DNA of 33,209 nucleotides from an uncultured Bacteroidales bacterium (GTDB lineage: Bacteria > Bacteroidota > Bacteroidia > Bacteroidales > P3). The notes beneath the pieces are model-generated. The model saw nothing but the letters and a program-made list of their open reading frames with translations, did no database searches and was not told the DNA's origin. The stretch lies in NCBI GenBank assembly GCA_944321885.1, contig CALUNB010000030.1:1-33209 (forward strand). Reading direction: 5' to 3'. Shown piece after piece: positions 15,376 to 22,728 of this stretch (positions within the stretch are counted from its first letter, which is position 1; every line of letters begins with the position of its first letter). Both the position numbers and the translations under genes were made by a program.

Positions 15376-15719
15376 GTCAAGGCTCCTTTCTTCCATGCGT
15401 AAGCCAGTCCCAAGGTGAGGACGACCAAGAAAAACAACACGCTGAGCAATCCGTTGATACCCAAATCCTGTACGACCACCGCCCAGGGGAAGAGGAAGAC
15501 GGTTTCCACGTCGAACATCAGGAAGAGGATGGCAAAGAGGTAGTATCCCACCTTGAACTGCATCCAACTTTTTCCCCGGGTCGGAATTCCGCATTCATAG
15601 GCTTCTTCTTTGAGGGGGTTGTAGGACCGGGGTCCTAACCAGGTTCCCAAGCCCCAGGCTGCCAACACCAGAGCAATGGCGGTGAGTATCACTACGAGAA
15701 GCAAAAGCAAGTTATTCAT
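15366..15719 (-). CDS. nuoA: NADH-quinone oxidoreductase subunit A
   Basis: 117-residue three-helix membrane subunit (ND3 family), first gene of the nuo operon. Conserved elements: [12 protein letters not shown] in the loop that senses the quinone-site conformation, and [20 protein letters not shown] in TM2. Overlaps nuoB by ten bases. Lies 187 bp downstream of the MATE gene; the gap probably contains the operon promoter. Confidence 0.95.
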   Translation of the reverse strand: MNNLLLLLVVILTAIALVLAAWGLGTWLGPRSYNPLKEEAYECGIPTRGKSWMQFKVGYYLFAILFLMFDVETVFLFPWAVVVQDLGINGLLSVLFFLVVLTLGLAYAWKKGALTWK

Positions 15720-15849
15720 CTTTCCTTCGTTTTATGCGTTTGTTTTCCGGTCGGGAGATTAGCCTTCCTCCAGGGATGCCTATTTGTGAATCGTTCTAAA
15801 TTGCTTATTCCGAATGGGTTGGATGTTGATAACCCGGAAATTCGCGCGG

Positions 15850-15857
15850 CAAATATC
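15850..15857 (-). promoter_or_regulatory. possible -7 element for the nuo operon
   Basis: The minus strand reads GATATTTG, five of six matches to TAnnTTTG, about 130 nt upstream of nuoA; a T-rich stretch lies about 20 nt upstream in place of TTTG. Weak candidate, the best I can find in the MATE-nuoA gap. Confidence 0.25.
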
Positions 15858-15906
15858 GGCAATGGTCCTGAAGAAAAAAAATTATGGTGGAAAAGTTTTG
15901 CACCGG

Positions 15907-17298
15907 TTATGAACATGCAGGGGGTTGGTTTCGGACCCGGGAGGGGGGATAAAGAACGATTCGTTTGGCCATCAAACCCATGCAGAGGCCGCGCAAGACC
16001 AGGAAAAGCAACATGGCCAGCCACATGGAATGGTTGTGCAGGTTGTTCCTGAAGCCGAAATAGGCGGCAAAGAACCCGGCGGCGGCAACGAGCATGGTTA
16101 GCAGCATGGGTCGGGTGGCCAAACTGCCGGCATAGACTCCGTCCCAAAGGAAAGCCGGGAAACCGAGCAAGACCACCCCCAGAATCCAGAAATAGTAGTC
16201 CCCGCAGAGGGCAAGGATCCGGGTGTCTTGGGTGAAAATCCGGAAAATGCCATCGAACGAAAAGGCGTAAACGAGGGTGAACAGGAGGGCGATGCCGAAT
16301 CCGTAGGCAAAAACGGTCTTGACCGTGCGGCGCTTGCGGTCCCATTCCCCGCTGCCGGTGAATCGTCCGCAAAGGGCTTCCGCTGCATGGGCGAAACCGT
16401 CCATGGCATAGGAGTAGAAAATGAAGAACTGGTACAGCAAGGTGTTCAGTACCAGGTATTCACTTCCGAAATGCGTGGATTGGGCCGTGAAGAAGCTGAA
16501 CACGAAAATGATGACCAAGGTCCGCAGAAAGATTTCCGAGTTGATGTCCAGGAAACGTTTCAAGGCCGAGGCTTGCCAGATATCGCGGTAGCGGATACGG
16601 TACCGGGGCTTGGCGTTGGAATCTTCCCGTATTCCCTGTCTTTCTTTCCGGAGCTTGCGCAAGAGATGGGCGGCGAAACCTATGTTGAGCAACAAGCCGG
16701 AGTATTGGGCCACGACCGTTCCCATGGCCGCGCCGTTGGAGCCGAAACCGGAAACGAAGATGAAGAAATAGTTGGCCAGGATATTAATCAAGTTGATGCT
16801 GATTGCCACATACATGGGAATGCGGGAATTTTGCATCCCGATGAACCAACCGGCAAAGGCGAAGGCCGAAATCGTGGCGGGAGCCTCCCAAATCCGGATC
16901 CGGAAATACTCGGCCGTGGCCGTGGTCAATCCGGGTTCGGGCTTTGCCCACAGCAGGGCCACTTTCAAGATCGGGCCTTGCAGGACCAGGAGCAACAAAG
17001 CCCCGCACAAGGCCAAGAAGAGGGAACGGTATAGGTTCAGGACGGTTTCCTCTTGTTTGCCGGCCCCGAACGCCTGGGAGGTGAACCCGCAAGTCCCCAT
17101 CCGCAGGAAGCCCAAGCTCCAATAGAGGAAGTTGAAAATCATGGCCCCCAAAGAAATGGCACCCATGGCCTCGAGTTTGCCCGAACGGCCTACCATGGCC
17201 AAGTCGATGGAACCTAGGAGGGGGACCGTTACATTGCTGATCAGGTTGGGAAGCGCCAGATGCAGGATTTCGCGATGGGTAGTTCGGTTCAAGGGCAT
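15907..17298 (-). CDS. MATE-family multidrug efflux transporter (DinF-like)
   Basis: 463-residue membrane protein with about 12 segments in two homologous halves, as in Na+- or H+-coupled MATE exporters. The N-terminus (LALPNLISNVTVPLLGSIDLAMVGRSG) is typical of the DinF-like branch, with the conserved Pro and Asp of TM1 and GTCGFTSQAFGAG in the TM2-3 region. Substrate cannot be assigned. Likely transcribed after purC (141-bp gap with a hairpin repeat) and followed by nuoA after 187 bp. No truncation is evident. Confidence 0.9.
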   Translation of the reverse strand: MPLNRTTHREILHLALPNLISNVTVPLLGSIDLAMVGRSGKLEAMGAISLGAMIFNFLYWSLGFLRMGTCGFTSQAFGAGKQEETVLNLYRSLFLALCGALLLLVLQGPILKVALLWAKPEPGLTTATAEYFRIRIWEAPATISAFAFAGWFIGMQNSRIPMYVAISINLINILANYFFIFVSGFGSNGAAMGTVVAQYSGLLLNIGFAAHLLRKLRKERQGIREDSNAKPRYRIRYRDIWQASALKRFLDINSEIFLRTLVIIFVFSFFTAQSTHFGSEYLVLNTLLYQFFIFYSYAMDGFAHAAEALCGRFTGSGEWDRKRRTVKTVFAYGFGIALLFTLVYAFSFDGIFRIFTQDTRILALCGDYYFWILGVVLLGFPAFLWDGVYAGSLATRPMLLTMLVAAAGFFAAYFGFRNNLHNHSMWLAMLLFLVLRGLCMGLMAKRIVLYPPSRVRNQPPACS

Positions 17299-17325
17299 GG
17301 GTTCCGTGGATAGAGGATAAAAGAA

Positions 17326-17397
17326 GGCGGTGGGCCATGACAGGAAACCAGGTTCCGCCGGAGACCGGCTTCATCCCACCTGTTCTGGCGCACCGCC
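17326..17397. repeat. 72-bp inverted repeat of the intergenic hairpin family (purC-MATE gap)
   Basis: Arms 17326-17344 (GGCGGTGGGCCATGACAGG) and 17379-17397 (reverse complement GGCGGTGCGCCAGAACAGG) match at 16 of 19 positions around a 34-bp loop. The right arm and the bases after it (CACCGCC..., then TATTA) resemble 12961-12990. Located upstream of the MATE start, within 42 bp of the purC stop. Confidence 0.78.
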
Positions 17398-17422
17398 AAA
17401 GTTGGTATTAAGCTTTCTTGCA

Positions 17423-17436
17423 GCCTGCACGCAGGC
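17423..17436 (-). terminator. short hairpin immediately after purC
   Basis: GCCTGC and GCAGGC form a 6-bp stem with a 2-base loop, 3 bp after the purC stop. No T-run follows in the transcription direction, so termination would be weak; it may be a processing or stabilising hairpin. Confidence 0.3.
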
Positions 17437-17439
17437 CTG

Positions 17440-18387
17440 TTATTGCCGGTTCAGGAAGTCCGTCACGTTCTTTTCGATACGTTCTTCCAACTTGGAAGTA
17501 TCGGCTTTCTGGAATTTGAGGCCCGTGATATGTTCGTAGAGTTCGATGTAGCGGTCGGATACCTGCTGCACGAATTCCGGGCTCATTTCGGGGACCGGCC
17601 GGCCTGCTTGGCCTTGGAATCCCTGGTTGATCAGCCATTCCCGGACGAATTCCTTGGAAAGCTGGCGTTGGGGTTCCCCCTTGGCCTGGCGTTCTTCGTA
17701 ACCTTCGGCATAGAAGTAACGGGAAGAATCGGGCGTATGGATTTCATCAATCAAGGTGATTTCCCCTTCGTGCTTGCCGAACTCGTATTTGGTATCGACC
17801 AAGATCAAGCCTTTTTCGCGGGCCATCTGCTGTCCACGGGCAAAGAGGGCCAAGGCGTATTGTTCCAATTTTTCGTAGTCTTCGCGGCTTACGAGACCTA
17901 TTTCCAGGATACGCTCCTTGGAGATGTCCTCGTCATGTCCCACATCGGCCTTGGTCGTGGGCGTGATGATGGGATGGGGCAGGGGATCGCTTTCCTTGAG
18001 CCCGTCGGGCAGTTTCTCACCGCAGAGTTCGCGTTTCCCGGCTTTGTATTCCCGCCAAGCGTGGCCGGAGAGGTAGCCCCGGACAACCATTTCCACCTTG
18101 AAAGGCTCGCAGAGCTTGCCGATGGTCACCATGGGGTCGGGCGAAGCGATTTTCCAGTTGGGCAGGATGTCGGTCGTGGCATCGAGGAAATAGGTGGCAA
18201 TCTGGTTCAGGACCTGCCCTTTGAAAGGAATTCCCTTGGGCAGCACCACATCGAAGGCCGAGATACGGTCGGAAACGACCATGGCCAGATATTTGTCATC
18301 TATGTTGTACACGTCGCGTACCTTTCCCACGTAAAGGCTCTTTTGGCCGGGGAATTGGAAATGGGTTTTTACTAAAGCTTGATCCAT
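17440..18387 (-). CDS. purC: phosphoribosylaminoimidazole-succinocarboxamide synthase (SAICAR synthase)
   Basis: 315-residue ATP-dependent ligase joining CAIR and aspartate in de novo purine synthesis. Both family signatures are present: [17 protein letters not shown] and [11 protein letters not shown] followed by [12 protein letters not shown]. The N-terminus has [11 protein letters not shown] (ATP-binding region) and [20 protein letters not shown]. It is the longer form of about 300 residues. The start is ATG 18385-18387 (MDQALVKTH); the upstream extension of the frame runs into a hairpin repeat and is not PurC-like. No other pur gene is nearby. Confidence 0.96.
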   Translation of the reverse strand: MDQALVKTHFQFPGQKSLYVGKVRDVYNIDDKYLAMVVSDRISAFDVVLPKGIPFKGQVLNQIATYFLDATTDILPNWKIASPDPMVTIGKLCEPFKVEMVVRGYLSGHAWREYKAGKRELCGEKLPDGLKESDPLPHPIITPTTKADVGHDEDISKERILEIGLVSREDYEKLEQYALALFARGQQMAREKGLILVDTKYEFGKHEGEITLIDEIHTPDSSRYFYAEGYEERQAKGEPQRQLSKEFVREWLINQGFQGQAGRPVPEMSPEFVQQVSDRYIELYEHITGLKFQKADTSKLEERIEKNVTDFLNRQ

Positions 18388-18418
18388 GATATAGGGTTGT
18401 TTTTTGTTCGTTGGTAGG

Positions 18419-18462
18419 GCGGTGTGTGATAATGGGCAATCTACCCATTCTGACACGCCGCT
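18419..18462. repeat. 44-bp hairpin repeat upstream of purC
   Basis: GCGGTGTGTGATAATGGG (18420-18437) and the reverse complement of 18445-18462 (GCGGCGTGTCAGAATGGG) match at 15 of 18 positions around a 7-base loop, giving a strong hairpin. The following bases (18475-18506) are closely similar to those after the 12940 repeat. It lies 32 bp before the purC start, probably inside its leader or promoter. Confidence 0.82.
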
Positions 18463-18526
18463 GAAGAGGGTGGATACACCGCCGGAGATGTTGTCAAAAG
18501 TTTTGTTTTGCCGCAGCTTCTTATTC

Positions 18527-19285
18527 TTATTCCAAAAATCCGTTTTCCTTCAGGAAATCCAGCAATCTGGCGGAAATGGCCTCGTTGTCCTTCTTGGTAT
18601 AGCGTTTTCGGGTGAACACTTGGGCCAGGTTGGGCAATTGGTTTTCTTCCAGGAGCCGTTTGGTCAGTTCGCTGTGGTCGGTATCGTAATAGAGCTGGCG
18701 TATGTCCCCGTCGCTTTCCTTGCGGTATTTCTCGTAGTGGACCACGGCTTGGAGCGGCAAGCGGTCGGTCAGGGCTGGTTTTTCGGCGGGATACCCGAGG
18801 GTGAGGGTCGTGATGGGAATCACCCCTTTGGGCATTTCCAATACTTCGGCGATTTCCTTGGCCATGTACAGCGTGGTGCCCAAGAAGCAGAGACCCAAGC
18901 CTTCGGCTTCCGCCGCCACGGCCATGTTCTGGGCAAAGAGCATCGAATCGATGCAACCGCAGACAAACCACAGGAAATTGTCGTAGGAGCGTTCCGCCCC
19001 GTTGATTTCGCACCAATGCTGGAAACGGGCCACATCGGCGGCCACCGTCAGCACGACCGGTGCCTGCTTGATCATCGGCTGGTTGAAATGGAGAGGGGAG
19101 AGCTTGGCTTTCATTTCCGCGCTCTGCGTTACCACGACGCTGTAAACTTGCATGTTGCCGGTGTTCGAGGCGCGGGTTCCGGCTTCGAGGATGCGTTCCA
19201 GCACCTCTTGGGGAATGTCTTTGTCTTGGTATTTGCGTATGCTGCGGTGTTGGAGCAAGGACTCCAGGATGGCATTCTTTTCCAT
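18527..19285 (-). CDS. NADPH-dependent FMN nitroreductase/oxidoreductase (NfsA/Frp-like)
   Basis: 252-residue flavoprotein of the nitroreductase family that reduces nitroaromatics, flavins or quinones with NAD(P)H. Seen: the N-terminal FMN motif [35 protein letters not shown], and the C-terminal [16 protein letters not shown] typical of the NfsA group. Start ATG 19283-19285 ([10 protein letters not shown]) is preferred over an upstream in-frame ATG because the family begins there and a good promoter sits just upstream. Physiological substrate unknown. It is a single gene between the pilus operon and purC. Confidence 0.91.
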   Translation of the reverse strand: MEKNAILESLLQHRSIRKYQDKDIPQEVLERILEAGTRASNTGNMQVYSVVVTQSAEMKAKLSPLHFNQPMIKQAPVVLTVAADVARFQHWCEINGAERSYDNFLWFVCGCIDSMLFAQNMAVAAEAEGLGLCFLGTTLYMAKEIAEVLEMPKGVIPITTLTLGYPAEKPALTDRLPLQAVVHYEKYRKESDGDIRQLYYDTDHSELTKRLLEENQLPNLAQVFTRKRYTKKDNEAISARLLDFLKENGFLE

Positions 19286-19352
19286 AAGAAGAAATTTTGG
19301 CAGGGTATTCCTTTGCCAGGTCAATCCGTAGGCGGACCCGGCAAACCGCTGG

Positions 19353-19384
19353 CAAATTTAGAAAGTGTTTTGAAATTCTGCAAT
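19353..19384 (-). promoter_or_regulatory. promoter of the nitroreductase gene
   Basis: On the minus strand ATTG (19381-19384) is followed after 20 nt by TAAATTTG (19353-19360), an exact TAnnTTTG -7 element with a one-base-off -33 box. The predicted leader is about 60 nt. Confidence 0.55.
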
Positions 19385-19402
19385 CCGGGAACCCCTTCCG
19401 GA
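19384..19402 (-). terminator. candidate hairpin terminator at the end of the pilus operon
   Basis: TTCCGGA and TCCGGGAA pair with one bulge across a CCCC loop, 40 bp after the last pilus gene stop. A smaller CCCC/GGGG hairpin (19426-19440) and TTTTT (minus strand, near 19410) precede it. No strong T-run follows, so efficiency is uncertain. Confidence 0.35.
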
Positions 19403-19441
19403 CTTTTGAAAAATCGGGCTTGGTACCCCGTATCGAGGGGA

Positions 19442-20443
19442 TTACGAATCGGAGGTGCTTGAGGTATCGCTTTCCAGATACCCTTCGATCTGCCGGACTG
19501 GCACGTCTTTGAGCAAGACTTTCTTGTCTTTGTCCAAAAGGTAAAGCGTGGGGATGGCCTTCAAATCGTAGAGATCCTTTTCCAGCACGTTCCGATTGGC
19601 ATCGTAGACCTCCATCCAGCCGGGAATTTCCTGGGTAGGCAGGATGCCGGAATCCGGAATGCCGTCGGGATAGACGGACAGGATTTTGAGCCGTTCCTGT
19701 TGTATCAGGGTGTTGATGGTCGGAGCGCAAAGCAGTTCGGCCCGCGAAGTGGCACAGGTTTGACATCCCGGATTGTTGAAGTAGAGGATAAGGTATTCAG
19801 CTTGTATTTCGTGCAGGCGGGCGGTTTTTCGGGCTGAGAAATGGAAACGGAAATCCGTTGCCGTATCCCCGGGGCAGTTCCGCCCCAGCAATGCTTCCAA
19901 GTGGCGTGGGCGGAATTTTTCTACTTCCGGTACTATCGGATTTTGGAGGAAATGCTGCAGGAAAGTCCGGAAATTGGCTTCGTCCCGGAAAGGGGAATTG
20001 GGGTCGTACCAGTATTTTTCCGTCAAGGTATGGAAGTAACGCTCCGAAACAAGCTTTTTCCCTGCCTTTTGACAGAAATTGGCGAGCGCTTCGGCCTTGA
20101 CCGGGGGCGGGCAGGAAGGCAACAAGGCGGCAAAATCGGCAAAACCTTGTTCGGCAATTTCCGCCTTGAGCAAAAAGGCGGTATCGCCGAAATCGAAATT
20201 TTCCCAATAATGGAGCGCCAAGTAGGCGAGCCGTTCCTCCGGTTTTTGGATTTTCCGGGGAATTTCGGGGAAAGGGAAACCGTAGCCGGAGACCGAGTTG
20301 GCATCCTTGCTTGCGTCCTTGTCCGGTTTCCTCATGCCGGCGCATTGACAGAAGCAGAGGCAAAGGCAGAGAAGGAGCGCGGAACGGATTCCCGGGGCTG
20401 ACAGGCCCAGGTACCGGTTCATGCGGCGGAAAAACGCGGCCAT
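19442..20443 (-). CDS. DUF5106 and thioredoxin-like domain lipoprotein at the end of the pilus operon
   Basis: 333-residue exported protein. The N-terminus has a hydrophobic Leu/Cys-rich segment (ALLLCLCLCFCQCAG) with a probable lipidation cysteine near C34. Residues 45-200 resemble DUF5106 (AYLALHYWENFDFGDTAFL), and residues about 210-325 form a thioredoxin-like domain with C227-Q-T-C230 and the cis-proline context KAIPTLYLLDKD. In Bacteroidota this pairing usually belongs to periplasmic thiol-disulfide proteins. The start ATG is one base after the upstream pilin stop (TAGCATG), so the gene is translationally coupled; an ATG at 20422 is an alternative. Context suggests a role in folding or disulfide control of the pilins (inference). 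Confidence 0.82.
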   Translation of the reverse strand: MAAFFRRMNRYLGLSAPGIRSALLLCLCLCFCQCAGMRKPDKDASKDANSVSGYGFPFPEIPRKIQKPEERLAYLALHYWENFDFGDTAFLLKAEIAEQGFADFAALLPSCPPPVKAEALANFCQKAGKKLVSERYFHTLTEKYWYDPNSPFRDEANFRTFLQHFLQNPIVPEVEKFRPRHLEALLGRNCPGDTATDFRFHFSARKTARLHEIQAEYLILYFNNPGCQTCATSRAELLCAPTINTLIQQERLKILSVYPDGIPDSGILPTQEIPGWMEVYDANRNVLEKDLYDLKAIPTLYLLDKDKKVLLKDVPVRQIEGYLESDTSSTSDS

Positions 20444-20444
20444 G

Positions 20445-21494
20445 CTATAAGGGAATTTCGATTTCCATGCCTTGCGAACCTTTCCTGATCGCTTTGCCGG
20501 AGTCTTTCATGGCGGGAACCAAGCGCAGGTTGAAGGTGTAATTGCTATTGCGGTAAATGGTGTAGTTGCGGTTTTCCGTACCGGGGGCATCGTTGCCGAG
20601 CGGGATGTCCGTGGAGCGGATCGAACCATTGTTCATCGTCACCTGGATATGCAGGTTGCAGGCATCTGAGGAATCCAAGGCCGCAAAACCGGCCACGTAG
20701 TAATAACGGTAGGCGTATTCGGAATCGCTGAGCGTGTTGATGTCCTCCTCGTTGAAGTGCCCGCGTTCGATGCGGATGTTCTCGTAATCGGATTCATCGG
20801 GCGGGAAGAGGAAGGTCTTTCGGGGGATGTTTTGCAATTGGATGCTTGCCGAACGGGGCATGTTGTAGTACGACCAGCCTTCTCCGAGGGAAATTCCGAT
20901 GCTCACGTTCGAGATGATGCGCCCCAGAGCCGCCGAGATATCCATCCCTTCCGTAATCGGACCTTCGTAATAGCCCGACATATAGCTGCTTTCCATCAGT
21001 CCGTAGCCTAAGCTGGTTTCCGAACGGCCCGAATAAGGAACTTCGGTGGTATAATCTTGGAAATCGCGCAGGAACAGGCAGGAAGCGGCAACGGAATCGC
21101 ATTCTTCCCGAGGCATGTTGGCTACCAGGCATACGGTGGAGTTGTCGTTATATGCGGCCAGTCGGGTTTCGAGCTGCACGTTCATTTCCCCGGTACTTTG
21201 TCCGTTGTTGGTGTAGTCGTGGTAATCGGAGAGAACGAAGTTGCCTTCGGGGTCGTATTGGAACACCGCCAAGGTCTTGATAGGATTGAGGTCTTCCGGT
21301 CGCATCTGGGTGTTGGATTTGCCGGCAGGAAGCAAGGGTAAGTTTTCCATGGGAGAAGTTCCGACCCGGATGCTTGCCTTGACAAGCCTCGGTTCGTCCG
21401 GGAACTCTTGGTTTTCGGGCTCCGAACACCCGGCCAAGGCCAAGGCCAAGGCCAAGGCCAGGAAGGGTATCAGGTATTTTGCGGATGGGTTCAT
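20445..21494 (-). CDS. fimbrillin-like lipoprotein (type V pilus accessory subunit)
   Basis: 349 residues with a lipoprotein signal peptide whose core is an Ala-Leu repeat (FLALALALALAGC, lipid C23), encoded by nearly five GGCCAA hexanucleotides. The rest is predicted beta-rich and resembles FimA-superfamily pilins, with the late motif NYTIYRNSNYTFNLRLV common near the C-terminus of these proteins. No specific family could be fixed. Lies 34 bp after another fimbrillin-like gene and one base before the thioredoxin-like gene. Likely an accessory or tip-complex subunit (inference). Confidence 0.75.
   Translation of the reverse strand: MNPSAKYLIPFLALALALALAGCSEPENQEFPDEPRLVKASIRVGTSPMENLPLLPAGKSNTQMRPEDLNPIKTLAVFQYDPEGNFVLSDYHDYTNNGQSTGEMNVQLETRLAAYNDNSTVCLVANMPREECDSVAASCLFLRDFQDYTTEVPYSGRSETSLGYGLMESSYMSGYYEGPITEGMDISAALGRIISNVSIGISLGEGWSYYNMPRSASIQLQNIPRKTFLFPPDESDYENIRIERGHFNEEDINTLSDSEYAYRYYYVAGFAALDSSDACNLHIQVTMNNGSIRSTDIPLGNDAPGTENRNYTIYRNSNYTFNLRLVPAMKDSGKAIRKGSQGMEIEIPL
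21432..21460. repeat. GGCCAA hexanucleotide tandem repeat inside a signal-peptide coding region
   Basis: Four full GGCCAA units (21432-21455) plus GGCCA. On the coding strand it specifies alternating Leu and Ala in the hydrophobic core of the lipoprotein signal peptide. Unit changes stay in frame and would lengthen or shorten the core by two residues each. Confidence 0.9.
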
Positions 21495-21528
21495 GGCGTA
21501 TTTCTTTTGGAAATCAAGGTTTCAGGAC

Positions 21529-22680
21529 TCAAATTTCAACGTCTTCCGTCCAGGAGATGCTTTGCCAGGAGAAAACCGTTATCCCGTTTTCGATGGATAC
21601 ATCGCCCACATAGTGGTAGGAACGGCCTGCCCGGAAAACTTTCCGGTTGACATGCATGCTGTATTGGGTGGGGATCCCGTTGACTTGGAGGTTGAACATG
21701 ACAATGAGGCTGTTCGAGCTGGCATCGGTGGGCAGTATGCCGGTGGAGGTGATGAGGCTGCCTTGCGGCAAGGTCAACCTTTGGTTGTTGACAATCATGA
21801 CGGAGTCTTCTTCGGCACGGACATAATCGTGCAGGACGGTCCGGCTCCGTTTGTTTCCGGCATAGGCCCGGATGGTGTCTCCCATGCCGTCCAAGCCCAC
21901 GGAACTCCAGTTGTAATTTCCTTCTGCTTCATTTACAATATCCTGTAGACCGGAAAGTTCGATTCCGGCTGGCATCATGTCCAATTGGTGGATGGAAACA
22001 TCGGGACGCAGCGTGAACTGGATGCGGGCGGTTTGGTTGACGAGCGGGTTGAGGGTAATCACCTGGATGCCGCTGCCTGCCAGATTGATTTCATCCACCA
22101 ACGGTTGGGTTTGCGTATATCGGAAATCGGAAGCGAGAAGTTGCTCCCCGTTGTCTACCTGTAGCCCTAAAGCCGTTTCATCGTTCCAGGCTCTTGCCGG
22201 GGAAACTGCCCGGAAGCGGTAGGTTCCCGGTTCAAGGAAAAGGGAGGGTTCCACACTGCCCATGTCGGGAACCCCGTTTTCATCTACGGCGCAAGGGTAG
22301 AGCGAACGCATGCCCTCAGCGGAATTCAGGACCACGTAAGATTTGTATTGAGCCTCTCCGTACCGGTCGTATTGGTCGTCCCAGGGGCTGTTATAGGTCT
22401 GGAGTTCGTAGATGAGCCAGAGCGTGGAGCCTTCGGGCAAAGGGCGGGGGACGGAATCCTGGTAGGTCCGGCTGTCGTAATAGGCTTTGCTTTCCGTTTT
22501 GGATGTGGCGGTGGATGGTCCGGGGGCCGGGTTGTACATTCCCGGAAGTTCCAGACGTATTTCCACCATGCCTTCCGGTTTTTGTTTTTCTTTCCCCGCT
22601 TCGGGCCGGCATCCTGCCGTCAGGATCATGCTGGCGGCCAGGACCAAGCGGAGGAATCGTGTTGCCATGATTTTTTCCAT
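21529..22680 (-). CDS. fimbrillin-like lipoprotein
   Basis: 383 residues from ATG 22678-22680 (MEKIMATRF; the ATG at 22668 is equally possible). Signal peptide LVLAASMILTAGC with lipid C24. N-terminal region: EGMVEIRLELPGM then a Ser/Thr-rich linker; the middle has LFLEPGTYRFRAVSPARAW, similar to the pilin N-domain pattern in which a beta strand precedes a description of self-scored values. The C-terminus has YSMHVNRKVFRAGRSYHYVGDVS and ends SWTEDVEI, as in fimbrillin-A type proteins. Fifth pilin-like gene of the operon, 48 bp after the FISUMP-like protein. Specific role unknown. Confidence 0.72.
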   Translation of the reverse strand: MEKIMATRFLRLVLAASMILTAGCRPEAGKEKQKPEGMVEIRLELPGMYNPAPGPSTATSKTESKAYYDSRTYQDSVPRPLPEGSTLWLIYELQTYNSPWDDQYDRYGEAQYKSYVVLNSAEGMRSLYPCAVDENGVPDMGSVEPSLFLEPGTYRFRAVSPARAWNDETALGLQVDNGEQLLASDFRYTQTQPLVDEINLAGSGIQVITLNPLVNQTARIQFTLRPDVSIHQLDMMPAGIELSGLQDIVNEAEGNYNWSSVGLDGMGDTIRAYAGNKRSRTVLHDYVRAEEDSVMIVNNQRLTLPQGSLITSTGILPTDASSNSLIVMFNLQVNGIPTQYSMHVNRKVFRAGRSYHYVGDVSIENGITVFSWQSISWTEDVEI

Positions 22681-22728
22681 GGGAATTGTTTCTAAGGTGC
22701 CAAGCGTGCTCATAGGGTTCCAATCGTG

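Noticed and set aside
12910..15402. 830-codon plus-strand frame opposite nuoCD and nuoB, and similar long plus-strand frames over nuoL, nuoM and nuoN
   Set aside because: All are antisense to securely identified nuo genes, with compositions rich in Gly, His, Arg and Glu and no domain features; high GC in third positions removes stop codons on the opposite strand.
15376..15594. N-terminal extension of nuoB
   Set aside because: Lies wholly inside nuoA in another frame and is unlike NuoB; the ATG at 15375 gives the standard N-terminus.
4900..15719. Operon damaged by loss of nuoEFG
   Set aside because: The 11-subunit arrangement without EFG is the known form in Bacteroidota, and all remaining subunits have intact key residues apart from the NuoM lysine noted.
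18388..18456. N-terminal extension of purC
   Set aside because: Reads into the hairpin repeat and is not conserved PurC sequence.
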